Shown here piece by piece: positions 32,556-39,389 of a stretch of DNA of 39,389 nucleotides. Position numbers and translations under genes: made by a program. The DNA is from an uncultured Prevotellaceae bacterium (lineage in GTDB: Bacteria > Bacteroidota > Bacteroidia > Bacteroidales > Bacteroidaceae): positions 1-39,389 of the forward strand of contig CAMVKN010000032.1 of the NCBI GenBank assembly GCA_947168045.1, written 5' to 3'. The notes under the pieces were generated by a model. The model had not been told where the DNA came from. It made no database searches and saw only the letters and a program-made list of their open reading frames with translations. The stretch's first letter is position 1; every line of letters begins with the position of its first letter.

Positions 32556-33239
32556 CATCTTCAGCGCCTCCACCACCTGGTCGGCAATCTGGGTCATGCC
32601 GTGCTGGTTAGGATGGCCGGCGGTCTTGTCGATGCCCTTCAGCCGTATCACGGGCACGCCGTAGTGCTGGCAGATGGTGGTCACCGATGTATTGACCTCC
32701 TCCTTCAGGTCGCAGTTCAGGATGTAATAGATAGCGGCCGTGGGATAGCGGTCCTGCATGTGGCTGAGCAGATAAGCCAGGGCGGGACGGAAGGTGTAGA
32801 GGTCGGCACGCTTCCAGCCCTCATACTTGTACTCGCCGATGGGAGCGCCACACCAGGAGTCGTTGGTGCCGCCCAGCAGCAGGATGACGTCGGGGTTGCC
32901 CAGCGCCGTGTGACGGGTGATGAACGAGCGGTGGGTGTAGTCGGCATCGCCATAGCCGGTGTTGCAGATGGTGGCACCGCTCCACGAGTTGTTCACCTCC
33001 AGTTTCCAGCCCATGCGCTTCACTACCTGCCACCACCACGTCTGCCTGACATTGTTCACGTCGGTGCGCTTGGGGTCGTCATGACGGTTGAAATACCATG
33101 TCTCCATGGTGTCAGGCGTGAGATATCCCTCGTAGGTGGAATAGGAATCGCCAAAGATGGCAACGGTAGGTTTCGACTGCGACCATGCCCCCTGTGCAAT
33201 CGCCACGAGGAGTGCAGCTATCAGTAGTAATCTCTTCAT
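32550..33239 (-). CDS. Exported SGNH/GDSL hydrolase
   Basis: A 229-residue esterase-like enzyme with signal peptide (MKRLLLIAALLVAIAQGAWS). Block I is AIFGDSYSTYEGY (catalytic Ser). The oxyanion Gly is in the ATICNTGYGDADYTHRS region, with Asn in LLLGGTNDSW (block III) and the catalytic Asp/His pair near GHPNQHGMTQIADQV. Such proteins remove acyl groups from carbohydrates or lipids in the periplasm; the substrate is unknown. The ATG at 33239 is chosen because it gives a clean signal peptide and lies behind a -7 box. The stop codon is supplied by a heptamer repeat. It heads the sensor operon. Confidence 0.85.
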   Translation of the reverse strand: MKRLLLIAALLVAIAQGAWSQSKPTVAIFGDSYSTYEGYLTPDTMETWYFNRHDDPKRTDVNNVRQTWWWQVVKRMGWKLEVNNSWSGATICNTGYGDADYTHRSFITRHTALGNPDVILLLGGTNDSWCGAPIGEYKYEGWKRADLYTFRPALAYLLSHMQDRYPTAAIYYILNCDLKEEVNTSVTTICQHYGVPVIRLKGIDKTAGHPNQHGMTQIADQVVEALKMI

Positions 33240-33267
33240 TTCAATCAGGTTAAATACAATAACGTTG

Positions 33268-33275
33268 CAAATATA
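33268..33275 (-). promoter_or_regulatory. -7 box of the SGNH-sensor operon
   Basis: CAAATATA reads TATATTTG on the coding strand, 28 bases before the ATG at 33239. No good -33 match. Confidence 0.5.
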
Positions 33276-33335
33276 GTAAAAAAAGGAGAAACAGCGTATG
33301 TTTTTACTCATTTTAACATTCCATGCACCTTTGTT

Positions 33336-34709
33336 TCACAGCTTTTTGTTCCAGCGGCCCAACCGCAGGCGTGCCAGGAAGATGAGACCGCGCAGGGACA
33401 GCTCGATGGCCATGGCCGTCCACACGCCGCGCAGGCCGTAGCTCTGCGACAGCCACCAGGCCAGCGTCAGACGCACGCCCCACATCGAAGCCAGGCTCAT
33501 GATGGCAGGTTTGAGCGTGTCGCCGGCACCGACGAAGACGCCGTTGCAGACGATGGCGGCTGCGAACATAGGCTCGGCGAAGGCTTCGATGCGCAGGGCG
33601 GCAGCACCCTCGCTGACAATCTGCTCCACAGGCGACATGAAGGCCATCAGCTCAGGGGCGAACACAAACATCAGCACGCCCATGACCGACATCACGGCAA
33701 TGCCCAGCCCTACGCTCAGATAGGCAAACGAGCGCGTCAGCACGCGCTGCCCGGCACCGATGCCCTGCCCCACCAGCGTGGTGGCAGCCTCGGCGATGCC
33801 ATAGCCCGGCATGTAGCACAGGCTCTCGACAGTGATGGCCATCGAGTTGGCGGCGATGGCCACGTTGCCCAAGGGTGCCACGATGCGGGTGCTCACTATC
33901 TGGGCCGAGCCCATGAGCAGATGCTGCAGACCCATAGGTGCACCAATCTTGAAGGCGGTGCGCACCGTGCTGGCCTTTGGCCGGAAAGAGCCGGGATGAC
34001 CGCGCAATGACAGCATCTCGCTGCGGAAGAGCAGGAAGTAAAGCATCAGCAAGCAGGTGATGAACTCAGCCAGCGCCGTGCCCATGGCAGCTCCCTTCAC
34101 GCCCAGGTCGAGCTGGTAGATGAAGACGTAGTTGAAGCACACGTCGAGGACACACATCAGGATGTTCAGGGCCGATGGAATCTTCATGTTGCCCGAGCAC
34201 TTCAGCATGGAGCCGGCCAGCCCTTCCATCTGGAAGAAAACGCCAGCCAGTCCTACGATGAGGAAATACATCGAGGCATCGTGGGCAATGCTCTCAGTGC
34301 CACCCAACCAGAAGGGCAGGCGGCGGTAGACCACCACACAGGCCAGCGAGAGCATGAGGCTCCAGGCCAGACAGCACACCAGCGACTGCCGGAGCACGCT
34401 GCGGGCGCTCTCCCTGTCGTTGGCGCCGATGAAGTGGGCCACCTGCACGGAGAAGCCCATCGTCACGGCCGAGGCCAGTCCGCCCAACAGCCAAGTGGTA
34501 CTCTCCACCAGGCCCACCGATGCGGTGGCCTGCTCGCCCAGATGGCCCACCATGGCGTAGTCGATGAAGAACATCACCGTGGCTGATACCTGGGCCAGGA
34601 TACTGGGTATGGACAGCTGGACGATGAGTCGCATCTGTTCGCTACGCGTCATCGTCCGTCCCTCACGTATGAAGGCCAGCAGGTCTTTACTCTGCTTCTT
34701 TTCCATCAT
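33336..34709 (-). CDS. MATE family efflux transporter
   Basis: A 457-residue inner-membrane exporter with about 12 helices in two related halves, driven by Na+ or H+. Family features include QLSIPSILAQVSATVMFFIDYAMVGHLG in helix 1, SVGLVESTTWLLGG in helix 2 and the matching second-half segment APMGLQHLLMGSAQIVSTRIVAPLG. It resembles the NorM/DinF-like MATE proteins common in Bacteroidales. Substrate cannot be told (drugs, cationic metabolites). Two adjacent Met codons (34709 and 34706) are possible starts. It follows NhaD on the same strand; a CTCACCT heptamer repeat fills part of the 77-base gap. Confidence 0.9.
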   Translation of the reverse strand: MMEKKQSKDLLAFIREGRTMTRSEQMRLIVQLSIPSILAQVSATVMFFIDYAMVGHLGEQATASVGLVESTTWLLGGLASAVTMGFSVQVAHFIGANDRESARSVLRQSLVCCLAWSLMLSLACVVVYRRLPFWLGGTESIAHDASMYFLIVGLAGVFFQMEGLAGSMLKCSGNMKIPSALNILMCVLDVCFNYVFIYQLDLGVKGAAMGTALAEFITCLLMLYFLLFRSEMLSLRGHPGSFRPKASTVRTAFKIGAPMGLQHLLMGSAQIVSTRIVAPLGNVAIAANSMAITVESLCYMPGYGIAEAATTLVGQGIGAGQRVLTRSFAYLSVGLGIAVMSVMGVLMFVFAPELMAFMSPVEQIVSEGAAALRIEAFAEPMFAAAIVCNGVFVGAGDTLKPAIMSLASMWGVRLTLAWWLSQSYGLRGVWTAMAIELSLRGLIFLARLRLGRWNKKL

Positions 34710-34722
34710 TATCTCTGGGCGT

Positions 34723-34767
34723 GCAAGCTATTCTCTCACCTCTCACCTCTTACCTCTCACCTCTATC
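34723..34767. repeat. CTCACCT heptamer repeat, solo copy A
   Basis: GCAAGCTATT followed by CTCTCACCT-type heptamers (CTCACCT, CTTACCT, CTCACCT) ending CTCTATC. It matches copy C at 38347-38392 at almost every position over about 45 bases, in the same orientation. It lies between the NhaD stop and the MATE start. No four-helix-bundle gene is next to this copy. Confidence 0.9.
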
Positions 34768-34786
34768 AACTGAAAGTTGAATCATG

Positions 34787-36076
34787 CTAAAAGACGGCTT
34801 TCTCCAAGGCATAGACGAGGATGCCTGCCACATAGCCCACGAAGACAATCCACGAGATGCGCTGCATGTACCAGCCGAAGGTTATCTTCTCAAGACCCAT
34901 GACCACCACACCGGCAGCTGAGCCGATGATGAGCATGGAGCCGCCCACGCCGGCACAGTAGGCCAGCAACTGCCAGAAGGAACCGTCGACGGCATAGATG
35001 CCATCAGGCGCCACATCATACATGTTCATGCAGGCAGCCACCAAGGGCACGTTGTCGACGATGCTCGACAGCACGCCGATGATGCCGGTGATGAAGTAGG
35101 GATTGCCACTGAAGGCCGCGTTCAGACCGTCGCCCAGCTGGTTGAGCACACCGACCTGCTTCAGACAGAGCACCGCCATGAGGATGCCGAGGAAGAAGAG
35201 GATGGTGCTCATGTCAATGCGCGTGAGCAGATGGGTGACGCGCTTGGCCATGGGGTCGCTCTCGTCCAGATGACGGTTGAACACCTCGGTCACCGTCCAC
35301 AGCACGCCCAAAACCAGCAGGATGCCCATGTAGGGCGGCAGATGGGTGATGGTCTTGAAGACGGGGACGAAGATGAGGCCGCCCACGCCGAGACAGAACA
35401 CTGCCTGGCGCTGCCGCTTGGTGAAGTGTGACACATCGGCCACCTGCAGGTTCTGCTCCTTGTCGAACTTGCCCTTCAGCGACAGCGACAGCAGCGCGGC
35501 GGGCACCACCATCGACACCATCGAGGGGATGAACAGCTCGGTCAGCACGCCACCGGTGGAGACCATGCCCTTGATCCAGAGCATGATGGTGGTGACATCG
35601 CCAATGGGCGAGAAGGCACCGCCCGAGTTGGCCGCGATGATGACCATCGAGGCATAGAGGAGGCGCTCCTTCGGGTCCTGGATGAGCTTGCGCAGCACCA
35701 TGACCATGACGATGGAGGTGGTGAGGTTGTCGAGGATGGCCGACAGGAAGAACGTCATGAAAGCCACGCGCCACAGCAGCTTGCGCTTGCTGCGCGTCTT
35801 CATCGTGTCACGCACGAAGTTGAACCCGCCGTTGGCATCCACAATCTCGACGATGGTCATCGCACCCATGAGGAAGAACAGCGTCTCGGCCGTCTCGCCC
35901 AGCCCCTCAGGCAGGGTGCTCAGGTCGTGGCCCGGCATGAAGCAGTAGACGGTCCAGCACAACACACACATCAGCAGCGCCACGGCCGCCTTGTTCACCT
36001 TGGTAAAGGTCTCTAAGGCAATACAGGCATAGCCTGTAACGAAAATCAGAACAATTGCTAATACGATTGTTGACAT
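34787..36076 (-). CDS. nhaD: NhaD-type Na+/H+ antiporter
   Basis: A 429-residue inner-membrane antiporter of the ion-transporter (IT) superfamily that expels sodium in exchange for protons. Typical NhaD stretches are present: LFFLMGAMTIVEIVDANGGF, AILDNLTTSIVMVMVL, IIAANSGGAFSPIGDVTTIMLW and SSIVDNVPLVAACMNMY, with conserved Asp, Asn and Thr in the two re-entrant hairpins. The length is normal. ATG at 36076 is selected because the promoter -7 box (36098-36105) covers the longer alternative start at 36100. The gene is divergent from rhaB. Confidence 0.92.
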   Translation of the reverse strand: MSTIVLAIVLIFVTGYACIALETFTKVNKAAVALLMCVLCWTVYCFMPGHDLSTLPEGLGETAETLFFLMGAMTIVEIVDANGGFNFVRDTMKTRSKRKLLWRVAFMTFFLSAILDNLTTSIVMVMVLRKLIQDPKERLLYASMVIIAANSGGAFSPIGDVTTIMLWIKGMVSTGGVLTELFIPSMVSMVVPAALLSLSLKGKFDKEQNLQVADVSHFTKRQRQAVFCLGVGGLIFVPVFKTITHLPPYMGILLVLGVLWTVTEVFNRHLDESDPMAKRVTHLLTRIDMSTILFFLGILMAVLCLKQVGVLNQLGDGLNAAFSGNPYFITGIIGVLSSIVDNVPLVAACMNMYDVAPDGIYAVDGSFWQLLAYCAGVGGSMLIIGSAAGVVVMGLEKITFGWYMQRISWIVFVGYVAGILVYALEKAVF

Positions 36077-36097
36077 AGTTTTTTTGAATAATTCGTG

Positions 36098-36129
36098 CAA
36101 AGTTACTGTGTTTTTCCGAATTGACCAAA
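36098..36129 (-). promoter_or_regulatory. Promoter of nhaD
   Basis: On the coding strand: TTTG (complement of 36126-36129), 20-base spacer, TAACTTTG (complement of 36098-36105). Transcription would start about 15 bases before the chosen ATG. Confidence 0.75.
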
Positions 36130-36180
36130 AAAAGCAGAAGGAAAATCAAAATGTCATGGTACACGCAAAAGAAAAATGTG

Positions 36181-36188
36181 TATCTTTG
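36181..36188 (+). promoter_or_regulatory. -7 box of rhaB
   Basis: TATCTTTG at 36181-36188, giving a leader of about 57 bases before the ATG at 36252. It has no TTTG at the -33 position, which would fit a promoter needing an activator. It also rules out the open frame starting at 36084. Confidence 0.55.
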
Positions 36189-36251
36189 CAACGCCTTTTA
36201 CTAATCAAGTCTCTAAACTACTATTGCCACATCAAGAAAACCATATTCATC

Positions 36252-37844
36252 ATGGAACAGAAAAATTATTTCTTCGCCGCTGACCTGGGAGCCACCAGCG
36301 GGCGCACCATCATCGGACACATCAGCGAAGGAAAGATGGAGCTGGAGGAGCTGACACGCTTCCCCAACAATCTTATTGAGCAGGGCGGCCACTACTACTG
36401 GGACATCTACGCCCTCTACTTCGAAATCATCAAGGGCCTGAAGGAGGCTGCACGCCGGGGGCTTCACATCACCAGCATCGGCATCGACACCTGGGGTGTC
36501 GACTTCGTCTGCATCGGCGACGACGGTGCCCTGCTGCGCAACCCTCGTGCCTATCGCGACCCCGTGACCTTCAGCGCCATGGACGACTACCTGGCCCACG
36601 TCATCAACCGCCAGGAGGTCTACGATGTCACTGGCATACAGTTCATGCACTTCAACAGCCTGTTCCAGCTCTACGCCATGCGCCGCGAAGGGAACAGCGC
36701 GCTGAAGAACGCACAAAAGATTCTCTTCGTGCCCGACGCCCTGAGCTGGATGCTGACTGGCAACGCAGTGTGCGAATACACCATTGCCTCTACCAGCCAG
36801 ATGCTTGACCCGCGCACGAAGCAGCTCGACGAGCGGCTGCTGCAGTCGGTGGGGCTGACACGCTCCATGTTCGGCCGCATGGTGCAGCCCGGCACATGCA
36901 TCGGCGTGCTCACCGACGAGGTGCAGCGCCTCACCGGTCTGGGGGCCGTGCCCGTCATCGCCGTCGCCGGCCACGACACCGGCTCAGCCGTGGCTGCAGT
37001 GCCCGCCAAGGACGAGCACTTCGTCTATCTCTCCAGCGGCACATGGAGCCTCATGGGCATAGAGACGAAAGAGGCCATCATCAACGACCTGAGCTACGAG
37101 CGCAACTTCACCAACGAAGGCGGTGTGGATGGTACCACCCGCTTCCTGAAGAACATCTGTGGCATGTGGCTCTATGAGCGCTGCCGTCTGGAGTGGCCCG
37201 AGGAGGTGCGAAAGCTCAGCCATCCCGAGCTGCAGGGCCAGGCCATGACCGTGGAGCCCTTCCGCAGCATCATCAACCCCGACGACGAGTGTTTCGCCGC
37301 ACCGTCATCGATGACTGGGGCCATACAGCAGTACTGCCGCGACACGCAGCAGCCCGTGCCAGAGACACCGGCCGAGTTCTGCCGCTGCATCTTCGACTCG
37401 CTGGCACTGCGCTACAAGCAGGTGTTCCAGTGGCTGCAGGAGTTCCTGGTCTCCCCAAGCCCCTCCAAAGGAGGGGATGTTGAGTCACACAATGCACCCT
37501 CCAGTACTTCATCAGAGCCTTTTGGTAACCAAACACCCTCTCCTTCGGAGGGGCTTGGGGAGGCTTATACGCTGCATGTCATCGGCGGCGGCTCGCTGAA
37601 CAAGTACCTCAACCAGTTCACGGCCAATGCCACCGGCGCCACCGTGCTGGCCGGGCCACAGGAGTGCACCGCACTGGGCAACATCATGCTTCAGGCCAAG
37701 GCCGCAGGCATAGTGAAGGACATCTGGGAGATGCGTGCCATCATAGCCGACTCAGTGGACATGGTGCGCTACGAGCCGCAGGACAGCGCCGCCTGGGATA
37801 AAGCCTACGAGAAATATCTGACGATTGTGAGAGGGGAGAGGTAA
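36252..37844 (+). CDS. rhaB: Rhamnulokinase with in-frame repeat insertion
   Basis: A 530-residue FGGY-family kinase that phosphorylates L-rhamnulose in rhamnose breakdown. N-terminal ATP motif FFAADLGATSGRT (8-18), rhamnulokinase-typical SIGIDTWGVDF (75-85), VAGHDTGSA with the likely catalytic Asp242, LSSGTWSLMG (260-269) and the adenosine motif LHVIGGGSLNKYLNQ (441-455). Residues about 400-437 (SPSPSKGGDV...PSPSEGLGEA) have no counterpart in ordinary rhamnulokinases (about 480-490 residues) and are encoded by a 112-bp palindromic repeat; the frame stays open on both sides. The last residues (IVRGER) and the TAA stop come from a CTCACCT-family repeat read in antisense. Whether the enzyme tolerates the insert just before the GGGS motif is unknown. 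Confidence 0.9.
   Translation: MEQKNYFFAADLGATSGRTIIGHISEGKMELEELTRFPNNLIEQGGHYYWDIYALYFEIIKGLKEAARRGLHITSIGIDTWGVDFVCIGDDGALLRNPRAYRDPVTFSAMDDYLAHVINRQEVYDVTGIQFMHFNSLFQLYAMRREGNSALKNAQKILFVPDALSWMLTGNAVCEYTIASTSQMLDPRTKQLDERLLQSVGLTRSMFGRMVQPGTCIGVLTDEVQRLTGLGAVPVIAVAGHDTGSAVAAVPAKDEHFVYLSSGTWSLMGIETKEAIINDLSYERNFTNEGGVDGTTRFLKNICGMWLYERCRLEWPEEVRKLSHPELQGQAMTVEPFRSIINPDDECFAAPSSMTGAIQQYCRDTQQPVPETPAEFCRCIFDSLALRYKQVFQWLQEFLVSPSPSKGGDVESHNAPSSTSSEPFGNQTPSPSEGLGEAYTLHVIGGGSLNKYLNQFTANATGATVLAGPQECTALGNIMLQAKAAGIVKDIWEMRAIIADSVDMVRYEPQDSAAWDKAYEKYLTIVRGER
37451..37562. repeat. 112-bp palindromic (MITE/REP-like) element inside rhaB
   Basis: Perfect 16-bp terminal inverted repeats CTCCCCAAGCCCCTCC (37451-37466) and GGAGGGGCTTGGGGAG (37547-37562). 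Each end also forms its own small hairpin (CCCCTCC-AAA-GGAGGGG at 37460-37476; CTCC-TTC-GGAG near 37540-37550). The centre is unrelated to the kinase. The element is translated in frame as about 38 residues. Confidence 0.93.
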
Positions 37845-37872
37845 GAGGGGAGAGGTAAGAGGATAGTTCTGC
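37830..37872. repeat. CTCACCT heptamer repeat copy B (left flank of four-helix gene)
   Basis: About 43 bases of AGAGGGG/AGAGGTA heptamers ending ATAGTTCTGC. It is the reverse complement of copy C (38347-38392) with only a few mismatches, so the two make inverted repeats around the four-helix-bundle gene. The rhaB TAA stop (37842-37844) lies within it. Confidence 0.92.
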
Positions 37873-37892
37873 TATATATAATATGTGCGGCT

Positions 37893-38255
37893 ATGAACGA
37901 TTTCTATTATCGCAAACTGCAGGTTTATCATAAGGCGATGGCCCTAGTAACCACGGTATATAAGCTTTCTGCCACTTTCCCTCAGACAGAACGATATGCT
38001 CTCTGTGACCAACTACAACGTGCTGTTATCTCTGTCCCATCTAACATAGCGGAAGGAATGGGACGTTTCTCTAACAAAGAGCGTATTCATTTCCTGAGTA
38101 TTGCTAATGGCTCATTGATGGAAACAATGTGTCAATTGGAAGCAGCTCACATTTTAGGATACATCTCTCAAGAGCAATTCGACGAACAAGAACTATGTAT
38201 CTCTGAGATTACAAGAATGCTTGTTTCACTAAGAAAACATTTTGAACAACAATAA
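37893..38255 (+). CDS. Four helix bundle protein (S23-type, 23S rRNA intervening-sequence family)
   Basis: A 120-residue all-helical protein of the family first found in intervening sequences of 23S rRNA genes. The pattern is clear: YRKLQVYHKAMALVTTVYKL, FPQTERYALCDQLQRAVISVPSNIAEGMGR and FLSIANGSLMETMCQLEAAHILGYIS. The protein forms a pentameric helical bundle in known structures and its role is uncertain. Base composition is visibly lower in GC and codon choice more AT-rich than rhaB and the isomerase on either side, which suggests separate origin. It interrupts a rhamnose-type operon and is framed by inverted heptamer repeats. Confidence 0.9.
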   Translation: MNDFYYRKLQVYHKAMALVTTVYKLSATFPQTERYALCDQLQRAVISVPSNIAEGMGRFSNKERIHFLSIANGSLMETMCQLEAAHILGYISQEQFDEQELCISEITRMLVSLRKHFEQQ

Positions 38256-38346
38256 TTAACTACGGCGAAGCGGATGACTGGCGGCTGAACAATGAAAACG
38301 CCAGAAAAAGGAGAATAAAGAAAGAGAAAAAAATGAGAAAGGACCA

Positions 38347-38392
38347 GCAAAACTATTCTCTCACCTCTCACCTCTTACCTCTCCCCTCTACC
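38347..38392. repeat. CTCACCT heptamer repeat copy C (right flank of four-helix gene)
   Basis: GCAAAACTATT followed by CTCTCACCT, CTCACCT, CTTACCT and CTCCCCT units, ending CTCTACC. Inverted relative to copy B and parallel to copy A. It ends 24 bases before the isomerase start codon. Confidence 0.92.
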
Positions 38393-38416
38393 CCTTCACC
38401 ACAAAAAAAACACATT

Positions 38417-39389
38417 ATGGCAAAACCATTAGTTGAGACAAAAGCCCGCGTGGGCGTGTTCTCCATTGCACTGCAGGCTTACCTGCCGCAGTTCCCACAG
38501 CTCGTTCCCGAGTTCGAGCAGCAGTATGCTGACTTCAAGAAGACGCTGCCCGACAGCATTGAAATCGTCGACGGCGGCATGGTCACCACCAAGGAGCAGT
38601 CGATGCTGGCCGGCGACAAGTTCCGCGCCGCCGACGTCGACCTCGTCATCCTGCAGATGCTGACCTACTGCACATCGTACAACATGCTGCCCGCCGTGCG
38701 CGACCTCGACGTTCCCGTCGTCATCGTCAACATGCAGAAGAAGCTGGCACCGGACTATGCCAAGACCGACATCCCCACGTGGCTGGGAGAGCTATACGCC
38801 TGCGGTGCCATCGGCGAGATGGTGGCCGACCTGAACCGCGCCGGCAAGCGCTCGGCCGTCATCACCGGCGTCGTCGAGGGCGGCGACCCCGAGGTGCAGC
38901 GCGAGATTGAGGACTGGTGCCGTGCCGCTCAGGTGCGCCGTCGTTTCCGCGACACGAACATCGCACAGATAGGCCGGCCCTACCCCGGCATGATGGACCT
39001 CTACATCGACGAGACCAACCTCTACCACCGCCTCTTCGTCTACACCAAGCAGTTCGACTGGGAGCAGATGTGGGCCATCGCTGACAACGTCACCGACGAG
39101 GACGCCATCCGCCAGAAGGCACAGGACATCCTCGACACCTTCGACATCGAGGGCGGCGGCACCATCGAGAAGGTGTGGGACATGGCACGCTATGTCGTGG
39201 CCTTCGAGCAGTGGGTCAAGGATGAAAAGCTGGGCATGATTGCCTCACACTACGCTGGCTTCGCACAGGGCGTGGCAGGCAAGCTCGACTCCATGCTCAT
39301 TCCCGCTTTCTCCATGCTCATCAAGCAGCACACCGCCTGCGCCGTCGAGGGCGACATGAAGGTGGCCATGGCCATGAGCATCCTGAAGA
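38417..39389 (+). CDS. L-fucose/L-arabinose isomerase-family protein (partial, runs off window)
   Basis: The frame is open from ATG 38417 to the window end (324 codons, 3' end missing). The start MAKPLVETKARVGVFSIALQAYLPQFPQ and the segments VDGGMVTTKEQSMLAGDKF, LQMLTYCTSYNMLPAVRDL and SAVITGVVEGGDPEVQREIEDW fit the N-terminal and central Rossmann-like domains of the fucose/arabinose isomerase superfamily, which interconverts aldoses and ketoses with a divalent metal. The catalytic Glu residues are expected in the middle and in the missing part. Its place behind rhaB suggests work in rhamnose or a related deoxy-/pentose pathway, but it is not the classical RhaA sequence. The four-helix cassette separates it from rhaB, so it depends on read-through or an unseen promoter. 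Confidence 0.75.
   Translation, partial: MAKPLVETKARVGVFSIALQAYLPQFPQLVPEFEQQYADFKKTLPDSIEIVDGGMVTTKEQSMLAGDKFRAADVDLVILQMLTYCTSYNMLPAVRDLDVPVVIVNMQKKLAPDYAKTDIPTWLGELYACGAIGEMVADLNRAGKRSAVITGVVEGGDPEVQREIEDWCRAAQVRRRFRDTNIAQIGRPYPGMMDLYIDETNLYHRLFVYTKQFDWEQMWAIADNVTDEDAIRQKAQDILDTFDIEGGGTIEKVWDMARYVVAFEQWVKDEKLGMIASHYAGFAQGVAGKLDSMLIPAFSMLIKQHTACAVEGDMKVAMAMSILK

Noticed and set aside
36084..36251. Longer rhaB frame beginning at 36084
   Set aside because: It crosses the promoter region, and the family N-terminus begins at the ATG at 36252.
37449..37565. Intein or frameshift in rhaB
   Set aside because: The insert is only about 38 residues, has no splicing motifs, and the kinase frame continues unchanged on both sides.

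Overview
The window looks like chromosomal DNA of a GC-rich Bacteroidales bacterium, most likely in the Prevotella/Segatella/Xylanibacter group. This rests on several signs: a -7 box TAnnTTTG (often with a TTTG-like -33 box) in front of many genes; a TonB-dependent receptor with a carboxypeptidase-D-like N-terminal extension; a GH97 (SusB-like) glycosidase; DUF2723, FISUMP and type IX secretion C-terminal domains; and a membrane-anchored TPR-AraC regulator. The species is inference. There is no rRNA, CRISPR array or phage. One tRNA (Leu, anticodon TAA) is present.

Layout. 1-292: repeat-rich intergenic element. 293-3944 (+): a metal-type TonB receptor with a His-rich loop, then guanine deaminase. 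3960-6041 (-): GH97, probably of the retaining alpha-galactosidase type, carrying a Gly-Ser/Thr/Ala minisatellite insert. 6230-11009 (+): DUF2723 membrane protein, NodB-type deacetylase, AlbA_2 DNA-binding protein. 11104-12241 (+): pyrE and an SRPBCC protein. 12357-16187 (-): two exported proteins (one with a T9SS-type tail) behind a membrane TPR-AraC regulator. 16352-19314 (+): argH, a CxxC lipoprotein and a REP-associated (RAYT/IS200-like) transposase-domain protein. 19370-21142 (-): membrane Ser/Thr kinase with an external FISUMP domain. Then tRNA-Leu, a hypothetical gene and an MscS channel (+). 23178-33239 (-): a probable operon of SGNH hydrolase, three very large Venus-flytrap/PAS sensors and an AraC regulator. 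33336-36076 (-): MATE exporter and NhaD antiporter. 36252-end (+): rhamnulokinase, a four-helix-bundle gene and a sugar isomerase cut by the window end.

Two things stand out. First, the sensor array. Two sensor types, A and B, alternate. Sensor 1 (type A) has lost its phospho-acceptor His (H-box reads CFEIRTP). Sensor 2 (type B) has an intact kinase. Sensor 3 is an in-frame A'-B' chimaera that has lost both kinase domains, with only a HATPase scar and an internal signal sequence left at the junction. This looks like a duplicated A-B pair that collapsed, leaving one apparently competent kinase beside kinase-dead partners. An AraC regulator is encoded immediately downstream.

Second, the window is crowded with unrelated short repeat families that sit in or on the edges of genes. 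They include two heptamer families (CTCAAAY and CTCACCT), which provide stop codons or abut start codons; a 112-bp palindromic element read in frame inside rhaB; a 9/18-bp minisatellite read in frame inside GH97; a nested CGCAGAG inverted repeat; a 19-bp inverted repeat between convergent genes; and a REP-like palindrome duplicated inside the RAYT gene itself. The four-helix-bundle gene is framed by about 43-bp inverted heptamer repeats, like a small cassette, and a solo copy of the same repeat lies 3 kb away.
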